Source: Siminovitchia thermophila | GTDB taxonomy: Bacteria; Bacillota; Bacilli; Bacillales; Bacillaceae_C | Reading direction: 5' to 3' | NCBI RefSeq assembly: GCF_016909185.1 | Contig: NZ_JAFBFH010000002.1 | Span: 62,001-126,000, forward strand | Length of the DNA: 64,000 bases | Shown: piece by piece, positions 55,732-64,000 of the stretch | Layout: each line of letters starts with the position of its first letter | Position numbering within the stretch: the stretch's first letter is position 1 | The notes under the pieces: model-generated | What the model was told of the DNA's origin: nothing | The model's input: the letters and a program-made list of their open reading frames with translations, nothing else | Databases searched by the model: none | Position numbers and translations under genes: made by a program

Positions 55732-57399
55732 CTAAACACTTTTCTTACTGTCCTTTTCAAATATATCCGGGAAAACAAATTCATGTTCGGCGTTGTTGAC
55801 GAACACTGCTGAAAATACCTCTTCTATTCTTGAAACAGGAACAATTTCAATGCCTTGAATGTCTTTTAAAATCGCTTGCATGTTTTCTTTTGGAATGAGT
55901 ACCGTTTTCGCTCCGGCCCGTTTGGCCGCTTTTACTTTCGAATAAATTCCCCCGACAGGTTTCACATCCCCTTTGATACCGATTTCCCCTGTCATGGCGA
56001 CAGTGTTTTTCACGAGCAATTTATAAACGGCGGAATAAATCCCCGCGGCCATCGCAACGCCGGCCGAAGGACCGTCGATCGGAATACCGCCCGGAAAGTT
56101 TACATGGATATCGTACTGATTCGCCGGAACTCCCATCGACCTTAATGCCGTTAACACATTTTCCAATGAACCTTTCGCCATGCTTTTACGTTTAACCGAT
56201 TTTCCCTGTCCATTAAAGCTTTCTTCCTCGACGATTCCGGTAATATTGATGGAGCCGGCATCCTTTGAAGGAATGACGATAACTTCAATTTCGAGGAGTG
56301 CGCCGCTGTTTGGCCCGGTAACCGCCAGTCCATTGACGATGCCCACCGTGGGCGTTTTTCCTATTTTCTTTTCATATTTTGGTGTTAATTGGCTCGCCTG
56401 CACAATCCATTCCAAATCAGAGTCAAGAATATGGTTCCTGTTCTCCGTGATGACAATTCCCGCGGCAATTTGAATCATATTTACGGCTTCTCTACCACTT
56501 GAAGCAAAAGACGATAAAGTGGAAAGACCCTTCTCCGATATAGAAAGATTGACTTTATTTGCTGCATTTTTTGCTACGCTCATTATTTCAGGCTGGTCAA
56601 GTTCCCTGAAAAAAACCTCCATACAACGCGAACGGATGGCTGGGGGGATTTCACTGGGCGTCCTGGTAGTGGCGCCGATTAACCTGAAATCGGCAGGAAG
56701 CCCTCTTTGAAATATTTCGTGAATATGCGCGGGAATTTGATTGTTTTCTTCACTATAATAAGCACTTTCAAAGAATACTTTTCTGTCCTCCAAAACCTTC
56801 AACAGCTTGTTCATTTGGATTGAATGAAGTTCGCCGATTTCATCAATAAATAACACACCGCCATGGGCATTCGAAACAGCGCCTTGCTTAGGCTGCGGAA
56901 TTCCCGCTTGTCCCATCGCCCCCGCACCTTGATAAATGGGGTCATGCACCGAGCCGATTAACGGGTCTGCGATTCCTCGTTCGTCAAATCGGGCTGTAGT
57001 CGCATCAAGCTCAACAAATACGGAATTTGAACGGAAGGGAGAACGCGGATTTTTTTTAGCTTCTTCAAGAACAAGCCTAGCGGCTGCTGTTTTACCTACT
57101 CCCGGGGGGCCATAAATAATGACATGCTGGGGATTTGGGCCGCAAAGTGCTGCCCGCAGTGCTTTGATTCCATCCTCCTGGCCAACAATCTCTGCAAAGT
57201 CTGTTGGACGGACACGTTCAGATAGCGGTTCCGTTAATTGAATGGAGCGCATTTTACGCAGTTGCTCCATTTCTTTTTTCGATTCGCGATCAATTGTTAC
57301 TTTTTGGGTCCTTTGATTTTTGAGCAAGTTAAAAAAATAGAGCCCGATAACCGTCCCAAAAAATAATTGAATGAACAAAACTATGACTGTCCAGTTCAT
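55732..57399 (-). CDS. lonB: ATP-dependent protease LonB
   Basis: Membrane-associated, forespore-linked Lon protease of Bacilli, 555 residues. One N-terminal transmembrane helix (about 5-25) precedes the AAA+ domain with Walker [13 protein letters not shown] and Walker B LFIDEIGEL. The protease domain has Ser in PIDGPSAGVAMAAG and Lys in PVGGIYSKVKAAKRAG. Unlike LonA it lacks the large N-terminal domain. ATG 57399 follows AGGAGGGAAG. Confidence 0.96.
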   Translation of the reverse strand: MNWTVIVLFIQLFFGTVIGLYFFNLLKNQRTQKVTIDRESKKEMEQLRKMRSIQLTEPLSERVRPTDFAEIVGQEDGIKALRAALCGPNPQHVIIYGPPGVGKTAAARLVLEEAKKNPRSPFRSNSVFVELDATTARFDERGIADPLIGSVHDPIYQGAGAMGQAGIPQPKQGAVSNAHGGVLFIDEIGELHSIQMNKLLKVLEDRKVFFESAYYSEENNQIPAHIHEIFQRGLPADFRLIGATTRTPSEIPPAIRSRCMEVFFRELDQPEIMSVAKNAANKVNLSISEKGLSTLSSFASSGREAVNMIQIAAGIVITENRNHILDSDLEWIVQASQLTPKYEKKIGKTPTVGIVNGLAVTGPNSGALLEIEVIVIPSKDAGSINITGIVEEESFNGQGKSVKRKSMAKGSLENVLTALRSMGVPANQYDIHVNFPGGIPIDGPSAGVAMAAGIYSAVYKLLVKNTVAMTGEIGIKGDVKPVGGIYSKVKAAKRAGAKTVLIPKENMQAILKDIQGIEIVPVSRIEEVFSAVFVNNAEHEFVFPDIFEKDSKKSV

Positions 57400-57482
57400 C
57401 GCCTTCCCTCCTGATCACTTTTTTTGCATATGGGTAGTATCTCCGTAGGCGATCAGGAATAAACGGTACATTTCTTTCAAAC

Positions 57483-57512
57483 AAAAAAAGGAAGCAATTT
57501 TGCTTCCTTTCA
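57483..57512 (-). terminator. Intrinsic terminator after clpX
   Basis: GGAAGCAAAATTGCTTCC followed by a run of seven T on the minus strand, 8 bp past the clpX stop. Confidence 0.92.
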
Positions 57513-57519
57513 TCTTATA

Positions 57520-58770
57520 TTATGCCCCTTTTAAAATGGTACCGTCTTCCAGTACGAGTTTTGGAGGCAAGTCGTTCAAAACGGACTCTTTTGTAATGAT
57601 ACATTTTTTGATGTCTTCTCGAGAAGGCAAGTCGAACATGACATCCAGCATGATGCTCTCAATAATGGAGCGAAGGCCGCGCGCTCCGGTTTTTCTTTCA
57701 ATTGCTTTTTTAGCGATTTCACGGAGGGCCTGTTCTTCGAACTCAAGTTCCACGTTGTCAAGCTCAAGCATTTTTTGATACTGCTTGACGAGGGCATTCT
57801 TTGGTTTCGTCAAGATTTCAACGAGCGCGTCTTCGTCAAGAGGTTCCAAGCTTGAAATGACAGGAAGGCGTCCGATAAATTCCGGAATTAACCCAAATTG
57901 AAGCAGATCTTCCGGCAGCACTTTGGCCAGTAATCCTTTTTCCTCAACCTCATCACCTTGATTATCAGAACCAAACCCAATCACTTTTTGTCCAAGGCGG
58001 CGTTTGATGATCTGTTCAATTCCATCAAATGCTCCTCCACATATAAAGAGAATATTGGTTGTATCAACTTGGATGAATTCCTGATGGGGATGCTTCCTTC
58101 CGCCTTGGGGCGGAACGCTGGCAACGGTTCCTTCCAAAATTTTCAAGAGAGCTTGCTGTACCCCTTCTCCGGATACGTCACGTGTAATGGAAGGATTTTC
58201 CGACTTTCTGGCGATTTTATCTATCTCGTCAATATAAATAATCCCTCTTTCCGCTTTCTCCACATCGTAGTCTGCGGCTTGGATTAATTTTAATAAAATG
58301 TTCTCGACATCTTCCCCGACATATCCCGCTTCAGTTAAAGAAGTCGCATCCGCAATCGCAAATGGCACATTCAAAATCCGGGCGAGTGTTTGGGCAAGGA
58401 GCGTTTTTCCGCTTCCAGTCGGTCCAATTAAACAGATGTTACTTTTCGTCAATTCCACATCATCGATTTTGCTGTTGGAATTTATCCGCTTGTAATGGTT
58501 ATAAACCGCTACAGCAAGTGATTTTTTCGCCTGTTCCTGGCCAATTACATATTCTTTTAAAATCTCGCGAATTTCACGCGGCTTCGGGATATCCTTAAAC
58601 TCAAATTCCTCTTCTGTTCCAAGCTCTTCCTCGACTATCTCGGTGCAGAGCTCTATGCATTCATCACATATATATACACCTGGTCCGGCAACCAGTTTAC
58701 GAACCTGCTCCTGTGTTTTTCCACAAAAGGAACACTTTAGTTGTCCTTTTTCCTCATTGAATTTAAACAA
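57520..58770 (-). CDS. clpX: ClpX, ATPase subunit of ClpXP
   Basis: Unfoldase feeding ClpP, 416 residues. An N-terminal C4 zinc domain ([10 protein letters not shown]...CDEC) is followed by the AAA+ core with Walker [11 protein letters not shown], Walker [10 protein letters not shown] and pore loop GYVGED. TTG 58770 is the initiator, 6-8 nt after AAGGGGTGAG. Transcribed alone between its own terminator and that of tig. Confidence 0.97.
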   Translation of the reverse strand: MFKFNEEKGQLKCSFCGKTQEQVRKLVAGPGVYICDECIELCTEIVEEELGTEEEFEFKDIPKPREIREILKEYVIGQEQAKKSLAVAVYNHYKRINSNSKIDDVELTKSNICLIGPTGSGKTLLAQTLARILNVPFAIADATSLTEAGYVGEDVENILLKLIQAADYDVEKAERGIIYIDEIDKIARKSENPSITRDVSGEGVQQALLKILEGTVASVPPQGGRKHPHQEFIQVDTTNILFICGGAFDGIEQIIKRRLGQKVIGFGSDNQGDEVEEKGLLAKVLPEDLLQFGLIPEFIGRLPVISSLEPLDEDALVEILTKPKNALVKQYQKMLELDNVELEFEEQALREIAKKAIERKTGARGLRSIIESIMLDVMFDLPSREDIKKCIITKESVLNDLPPKLVLEDGTILKGA

Positions 58771-59020
58771 TGAACTCTCACCCCTTTAATAACTATACGC
58801 TGGTTTCATCGTGGAAATGATGCTGCTGTTAAATAGTTATGTATTGCATTGTAGCATACTTTTTCATAAAATATACAATTTTTCGCTCATGAAATAGTAT
58901 GTTGTGTTTCTTGCTTGATATGTCGGCTAAATTTATTATGTATGTATTTCGGAAGCTTTTTATGTTTGAATAGCGAAAAATGATTGGAGCGGTCCCGCAC
59001 TGGCAAAATCTGTAATTGGT

Positions 59021-59059
59021 ATAAAACAAGGCACGAAGTAACCCGCGCCTTGTTTTATC
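59021..59059. terminator. Intrinsic terminator after tig
   Basis: ATAAAACAAGGC pairs with GCCTTGTTTTAT across a 15-nt centre. T-runs flank it on both strands; it separates tig from clpX. Confidence 0.88.
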
Positions 59060-59098
59060 TATCGTATGTTGAGTAAGTGAACGTTATGTTTATTTATA

Positions 59099-60388
59099 TT
59101 ATGCACTAGTTTTACTGTTTTCAACAAGAAATTCGACTGCTTTTTGAATTTTTAAGTCGGCTTTAATGTGATCAAGGTTTTCGCCGAACGCTTTTTTAAC
59201 TTCTTCAACAGACATATTATACGTATCCGCCATTTTTTGAAGTTCTTTCTCGACGTCTTCATCACTTGCTTCAAGATTTTCCGCGTTAGAGATAGCCTCG
59301 AGCGTTAGGTTCATGCGAACGCGTTTTTCGGCGTCCTCTTTCATCTGGCTCTGAAGCGCTTCTTCATCCTGGCCGGAGAATTGGTAATATAAATCGAGGT
59401 TCATGCCTTGCATTTGCAGACGCTGTTCAAACTCCCGCATCATGTTCTGCAATTCATTGTCAACCATCACTTCAGGCAAATCGATTTCTGTATTGTCCGT
59501 CGCCTTTTCAACGAGCGTGTCACGCAGTTTCTGATCCGCTTCTTGCTCTTTGCTTTTTGTCAAACGTTCTTTGATCGATGCTTTTAACTCATCAAGTGTT
59601 TCAGCTTCATCGTCGACGTCTTTGGCAAACTCATCGTCAAGCTCAGGAAGCTCTTTCGCTTTAATTTCGTGAACTTTTACTTTGAAAACAGCAGGCTTGC
59701 CGGCTAATTCTTCCGCATGATATTCCTCTGGGAATGTGATTTCCACATCTTTTTCCGCACCAGGCTCAACCCCTACGAGCTGCTCTTCAAAACCAGGGAT
59801 GAAGGCTCCCGAACCTAATTCAAGCGAATAATTCTCTGACTTGCCGCCTTCGAATGGTTCTCCGTCAACAAAGCCCTCAAAGTCGATGACGACCGTGTCG
59901 CCCTCTTCAGCCTTGCCTTCCTCTTTAATCACGAGTTCTGCTTGACGCTCTTGGAGCATTTTCAATTCATTCTCCACATCTTCGTCTGTTACTTCCGTAT
60001 CCATCTTCTCCACTTCTAACCCTTTATAATCACCAAGTTTTACTTCGGGTTTGACTTGGACAGTTGCTTTGAAAATTAACTCTTTGCCTTTTTCCATTTG
60101 CTCAATGTCAATTTCCGGCTGATCAATCGGCTCGATTCCCGTTTCCTTTATCGCGGCCATATAAGCTTCAGGCAGAATGACATCAAGCGCGTCCTGATAC
60201 AGGGCCTCTACTCCGAAACGCTTTTCAAATAAAGAACGCGGAATTCTTCCTTTACGGAAGCCGGGAATGGACACTTGCTTGACAACTTTCTTAAAAGCTT
60301 CGTCAAGTCCTTTGCTTACCGTTCCTTCATCAACTTCCACGGTAAGAATCCCCTTATTTCCTTCTAACTTTTCCCATTTTGCTGACAT
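59099..60388 (-). CDS. tig: Trigger factor
   Basis: Ribosome-bound chaperone with peptidyl-prolyl isomerase activity, 429 residues. The ribosome-binding signature [17 protein letters not shown] is at about 40. The FKBP-type domain covers about 160-245 ([19 protein letters not shown]), and a long helical C-terminus follows. ATG 60388 after GGAGGTAATAAAT is chosen over an extension to 60403. Confidence 0.97.
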   Translation of the reverse strand: MSAKWEKLEGNKGILTVEVDEGTVSKGLDEAFKKVVKQVSIPGFRKGRIPRSLFEKRFGVEALYQDALDVILPEAYMAAIKETGIEPIDQPEIDIEQMEKGKELIFKATVQVKPEVKLGDYKGLEVEKMDTEVTDEDVENELKMLQERQAELVIKEEGKAEEGDTVVIDFEGFVDGEPFEGGKSENYSLELGSGAFIPGFEEQLVGVEPGAEKDVEITFPEEYHAEELAGKPAVFKVKVHEIKAKELPELDDEFAKDVDDEAETLDELKASIKERLTKSKEQEADQKLRDTLVEKATDNTEIDLPEVMVDNELQNMMREFEQRLQMQGMNLDLYYQFSGQDEEALQSQMKEDAEKRVRMNLTLEAISNAENLEASDEDVEKELQKMADTYNMSVEEVKKAFGENLDHIKADLKIQKAVEFLVENSKTSA

Positions 60389-60516
60389 ATTTATTACCTC
60401 CAACCACGATTACTTCATTATTTAAGATTATGTAAACCTTATAACTTTTGATATTACTGGCACTGGCATAACCATTACATTGTAACATAATATTATTTTC
60501 ATGAAAAGCCATGTAC

Positions 60517-61503
60517 TCAACCCATTTGTTCTGATACTTGTTCAAGGAGCTCCAAAAATGAGAGGACTTCATCAAGCTCTGTCTCTTCCAATCCAAGTTT
60601 TTCCGCCGCCTTTTTTTTGTTCCAATCCTCCCCGTACATCATTCGGCTATATCCGCGGTAGACGGCTGCCCATAGCATCATTTTTTCGTATTCGGGTTCA
60701 AAAGGAAACATCAGGAACTGATGGCGCTTTATCATTTCTTTGACCTGTCTCATCAAAACCGGATTTTCATGTTCAAGTTCTTTTTCCAACTCTGATTGAA
60801 CTGATTGAAAAAAAGGTGTTTCTGTTACGTCTGGAAGAGTTGACGGATTGAATGTCCCCGAAAAGCCTAGCTTTCTGACTTCAACTGTTCGCTCGATGTG
60901 ATGTTCTTTCAAAACATTCAAAGCGACTGTCTGTAAAAACGGATGCGCCTGGCCATTCTTCAGTAACCCCACAACCGATTCCAAGTAAGGCTGAATATTT
61001 TTATCAGCCAGCGAACCGAGTTTTATAATCTGCTCTTGAAAGCTTCCTTCGGTTACCTCTTCTGCGGACACGGATTTTTCTACAAAATCGTTCTTTTTAT
61101 TGTCAACTGTTTTTTTGCTAAAGTTCAAAAGCGTTTGATAGTGCTCTCTTTTGTCTTCCGGCACATGTTGCTCTTCAAAAAGGGTTTCCAGTGTGTGGAC
61201 CACCTCGTCATGCAAATGTAATTGTATTAAAATCATTAAATAAAGATCGAATACTTCATAATAATCTCCTGCTCCTTGCAGAAGCATTTCTTTCGCAATA
61301 TCTTTCGCTTCTTCATAATCTCCCTTTTCATAAAGAGCGATTACAAGCGCTTTATCAATTTGAGGGTCTTCAGGCGACAATTCTTTTGCCTGCTGCAGCA
61401 AATTCACCGCATCTGCATATTGATGATTTTCCAAGCTGTCAATCCCCTTCCGAAACAGCCTTTCTTTTAATCCCGGAAAAAGGATTACGTTATCTTTTTT
61501 CAT
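60517..61503 (-). CDS. ysoA: TPR-repeat protein YsoA
   Basis: About 328 residues. N-terminal tetratricopeptide helices occupy about 15-110 (GIDSLENHQYADAVNLLQQAKELSPEDP, KGDYEEAKDIAKEM), then a variable charged linker and a conserved helical C-terminal region. Position next to tig identifies it as the YsoA homologue. ATG 61503 lies after AAGAAGGGATGG; an ATG two codons upstream is too close to that site. Function unknown; TPRs imply protein contacts. Confidence 0.85.
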   Translation of the reverse strand: MKKDNVILFPGLKERLFRKGIDSLENHQYADAVNLLQQAKELSPEDPQIDKALVIALYEKGDYEEAKDIAKEMLLQGAGDYYEVFDLYLMILIQLHLHDEVVHTLETLFEEQHVPEDKREHYQTLLNFSKKTVDNKKNDFVEKSVSAEEVTEGSFQEQIIKLGSLADKNIQPYLESVVGLLKNGQAHPFLQTVALNVLKEHHIERTVEVRKLGFSGTFNPSTLPDVTETPFFQSVQSELEKELEHENPVLMRQVKEMIKRHQFLMFPFEPEYEKMMLWAAVYRGYSRMMYGEDWNKKKAAEKLGLEETELDEVLSFLELLEQVSEQMG

Positions 61504-61694
61504 TTCCATCCCTTCTTATCTGTCGACACAACTTCTATAAGATAGTAAAAAATAGTTTAGCACGAGCCTCCCTCAAAAACAAACATGAAAAGAGTACAAA
61601 TAAGAAGGAATATTTGTAATTTTAATAGAATATACATGATATAGGACAAAATACAGCAAATTTTTCACTCAAAAGCTGGAAGGAGGGGTATTCA

Positions 61695-62882
61695 CTGGCT
61701 GGTGCACTGCAAGGAATAAGAGTGCTCGACCTATCCAGAGTTTTGGCAGGACCGTATTGTTCCATGATACTGGGGGACTTGGGTGCTGAAGTCATTAAAG
61801 TGGAAGCGCCCAATGGAGGAGATGAAACGAGAAAATGGGGACCCCCGTTCAAAAAAGGAGTGAGTGCCTATTATTTATGCGCCAATAGAAACAAGAAAAG
61901 TATCACTGTCAATTTAAAAACAGACGAAGGCATAGAAATTATTAAAAAACTCGTTGGAAAAAGCGATGTGTTAATCAACAACTTTAAAACCGGGACAATG
62001 CAACGCCTTGGATTGGGCTATGAATCTTTAAAAGAAATAAACCCCGGACTCGTATACTGCTCCATTACCGGATTTGGAGAAACAGGACCATATAAGCATT
62101 TGGCCGGCTATGACTTTATCATCCAAGCAATGAGCGGCCTCATGAGCATCACGGGGGACGAGCGTTCCGGGCCCCAAAAAACAGGTGTGGCCATATCCGA
62201 TGTACTGACTGGTTTATATGCCTGCATTGGCATCCAGGCAGCCCTCATTGAGCGCCGGCATTCGGGAATAGGGCAAAAAATTGACATGGCGCTATATGAC
62301 AGTGCGGTAAGCGCTTTAATCAATATGGCAAGCAATTACTTAATGTCGGGAGTTGCTCCCAAGCTGATCGGCAATGAGCACGCCAACATCGTTCCTTATC
62401 AAGCTTTTTCGACAAAAGACGATAAAGTTGTCATTGCTGTCGGCACTGACAAGCAATTTATGACATTATGCGAGATTTTGGACGTTCCCCATTTGGCATG
62501 CGACGAAAGATTTCTGACCAATTCAAAACGGGTCGAACATCGCGAACAGCTAATACCGCTTTTGCAAACGCAACTTTTCACAAAAACGGCCGCCGAATGG
62601 ATCGATCGTTTCCGCGAGAAAAACATTCCATGCGGCCCGATTCAAAGTATGGACCAATTGGAAAGCGATCCCCAGCTTCAAGCAAGAAGTATGTTCCATT
62701 CTATGGATCATCCAACAGCCGGAGAAATCAAACTGGTTGGAAGTCCGTTAAAACTATCACGAACACCGGCCGCGATTAAATATTACCCGCCTGATGCCGG
62801 AGAGCATACAATAGAAGTTTTGCAAGCTCTCGGCTACGGAAAAGATCAAATACAATCTTTGAAAATGAACAATATCGTTTGA
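61695..62882 (+). CDS. CaiB/BaiF family CoA-transferase
   Basis: A class III CoA-transferase of about 395 residues, moving CoA between carboxylic acids. The N-terminus AGALQGIRVLDLSRVLAGPY, GDLGAEVIKVE and the segment GYDFIIQAMSGLMSITG, with the catalytic aspartate expected just after it, are characteristic. The best-spaced initiator after GGAAGGAGGGG is a CTG at 61695; the first ATG/GTG in frame (GTG 61722) would remove ten conserved residues and has no ribosome-binding site. It is 12 bp ahead of the acyl-CoA dehydrogenase gene, so they probably act together in degrading an organic acid. Confidence 0.85.
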   Translation: MAGALQGIRVLDLSRVLAGPYCSMILGDLGAEVIKVEAPNGGDETRKWGPPFKKGVSAYYLCANRNKKSITVNLKTDEGIEIIKKLVGKSDVLINNFKTGTMQRLGLGYESLKEINPGLVYCSITGFGETGPYKHLAGYDFIIQAMSGLMSITGDERSGPQKTGVAISDVLTGLYACIGIQAALIERRHSGIGQKIDMALYDSAVSALINMASNYLMSGVAPKLIGNEHANIVPYQAFSTKDDKVVIAVGTDKQFMTLCEILDVPHLACDERFLTNSKRVEHREQLIPLLQTQLFTKTAAEWIDRFREKNIPCGPIQSMDQLESDPQLQARSMFHSMDHPTAGEIKLVGSPLKLSRTPAAIKYYPPDAGEHTIEVLQALGYGKDQIQSLKMNNIV

Positions 62883-62894
62883 GGAGGGGTCCCA

Positions 62895-64000
62895 TTGAAT
62901 TTCGATTTTACCGAGGAACAATTGTTATTGAGAAAAACAGTGCGCAACTTTGTAGACAAAGAAATCATGCCTTATATCGGTGAATGGGATGAGAAGGGAG
63001 AGTTTCATCCGGAAATCATCAGAAGACTTGCCACCCTTGGATTAATGGGGGTTTGTATACCGGAAAAATATGGCGGCAGCGGCATGGACTACAACTCCCT
63101 CGCCATCGTATGCGAAGAGCTTGAAAGAGGAGATACGGCTTTTCGCACGGCGGTGTCGGTACATACCGGCTTAAACAGCATGACACTGCTGCAATGGGGA
63201 ACAGAAGAGCAAAAACAAACATATTTGGTGCCGCAAGCAAAAGGGGAAAAAATTGGAGCATTCGGCTTGACCGAACCGAATGCCGGGTCTGACGTAGCCG
63301 CCATGCAGTCTACCGCTGTCAAAGATGGAGATTATTATATTTTGAATGGCCAAAAAACATGGATCTCCCTTTGTGATGTGGCCGATCACTTCCTTGTGTT
63401 TGCCTATACGGATAAAAGCAAAAAGCATCATGGCATTTCCGCGTTCATCGTAGAGAGAACGATGGAAGGGTTCTCATCAAAAGCCATCAAGGGCAAACTG
63501 GGGATACGCGCGGGAAATACCGGCGAGATATTTTTTGATCATATGAAAGTGCCAAAGGAAAACTTGCTTGGCGAGGAAGGAGAAGGCTTTAAAATTGCCA
63601 TGTCTGCACTGGACAGCGGCCGCTTTACAGTAGCTGCGGGCGCCTGCGGACTGATTATGGCCTGTTTGGAAGCAAGCTTAACGTATTGCCATGAAAGAGA
63701 GACATTCGGGAAAAAGATAGGGGAACATCAGCTTGTCAAGCAAATGCTCGCCAATATGGAAGCAGGCTTGCAAATGAGCCGGCTGCTCGTATATCGGGCC
63801 GGGGAGTTGAAAAATAAAGGCGTTAGAAATACACGGGAAACATCCCTTGCCAAATGGCAAGCATGCGATTTTGCCAATAAAGCGGCAGACGACGCGGTGC
63901 AAATTCATGGAGCTTATGGATATTCCAACGAATATCCCGTCGAGCGCTACTTAAGAAACTCCAAAGCGCCAGTTATATATGAAGGAACTCGGGAAATTCA
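62895..64000 (+). CDS. Acyl-CoA dehydrogenase, 3' end beyond window
   Basis: FAD-dependent acyl-CoA dehydrogenase, 368 codons visible of about 380. It starts at TTG 62895 after GAGGAGGGG, giving NFDFTEEQLLLRKTVRNF. It contains GAFGLTEPNAGSDVA (substrate/FAD loop), WISLCDVADHFLVFA, RETFGKKIGEHQ and QIHGAYGYSNEYPVERYLRN, and ends near VIYEGTREI, where the catalytic Glu (in YEGT) is the usual one. Partnership with a CoA-transferase gene suggests a short-chain or dicarboxylic acid substrate (glutaryl-CoA-like), but this is only inferred. Confidence 0.9.
   Translation, partial: MNFDFTEEQLLLRKTVRNFVDKEIMPYIGEWDEKGEFHPEIIRRLATLGLMGVCIPEKYGGSGMDYNSLAIVCEELERGDTAFRTAVSVHTGLNSMTLLQWGTEEQKQTYLVPQAKGEKIGAFGLTEPNAGSDVAAMQSTAVKDGDYYILNGQKTWISLCDVADHFLVFAYTDKSKKHHGISAFIVERTMEGFSSKAIKGKLGIRAGNTGEIFFDHMKVPKENLLGEEGEGFKIAMSALDSGRFTVAAGACGLIMACLEASLTYCHERETFGKKIGEHQLVKQMLANMEAGLQMSRLLVYRAGELKNKGVRNTRETSLAKWQACDFANKAADDAVQIHGAYGYSNEYPVERYLRNSKAPVIYEGTREI

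Overview
The window is chromosomal DNA from a spore-forming, competence-capable Bacillaceae bacterium. The evidence is conserved gene order: the blocks tig-clpX-lonB-lonA-engB, hemAXCDBL-spoVID-ysxE-valS-folC, comC-spoIIB-maf-radC-mreBCD-minCD-spoIVFAB, and rplU-prp-rpmA-spo0B-obg-pheB-niaR-safA-yebC-bofC follow the Bacillus subtilis arrangement, nearly all on the minus strand. The genus cannot be fixed from the sequence alone.

Layout. (1) 1-7162 is a foreign-looking, AT-rich island on the 3' side of glmS: an MFS exporter (cut by the window edge), a MepB-like protein, fragments of an ABC ATPase and of lgt, a complete ABC exporter (ATPase plus two permeases), a two-component system, and a wrecked tnsA. 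(2) 7187-13894: glmS with its self-cleaving ribozyme leader, a DUF1648 protein, an EamA exporter, exoA, a composite repeat element, bofC and yebC. (3) 14027-27171: spore coat (CotS-like, SafA), NAD regulator NiaR, ACT protein PheB, Obg, Spo0B, ribosomal L27/Prp/L21, SpoIVFA/B, MinCD and MreBCD. (4) 27172-28853: a gene-poor insert between mreB and radC, flanked by a duplicated junction. (5) 28854-38330: radC, maf, spoIIB, comC, a membrane GGDEF protein, folC, and valS with a T-box leader. (6) 38350-41652: a graveyard flanked by a ~105-bp direct repeat and holding a decayed IS1634-type transposase, a small MITE, a small acidic ORF and a piece of an NRPS condensation domain. (7) 41655-50830: a small membrane protein, ysxE, spoVID and the haem operon under a likely PerR box. 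(8) 51505-61503: a YsxD-like membrane protein, a second copy of the composite repeat, engB, lonA, lonB, clpX, tig and ysoA. (9) 61695-64000, plus strand: a CaiB-type CoA-transferase and an acyl-CoA dehydrogenase cut by the window end.

The most striking signal is the trace of a Tn7-like transposon at its classical site. A terminal TGT lies 24 nt past the glmS stop. It is followed inward by four tandem ~20-bp sites laid out like the TnsB sites of a Tn7 right end, then by a tnsA gene carrying a stop codon and several frameshifts. A dispersed ~155-bp structured repeat has landed inside that tnsA. The same repeat occurs three more times in the window, in two cases inside a larger element bounded by CTGGGACA-type inverted ends. 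Two separate insert regions (valS side and radC side) are each bracketed by long direct duplications of host intergenic DNA, an unusual shared architecture.
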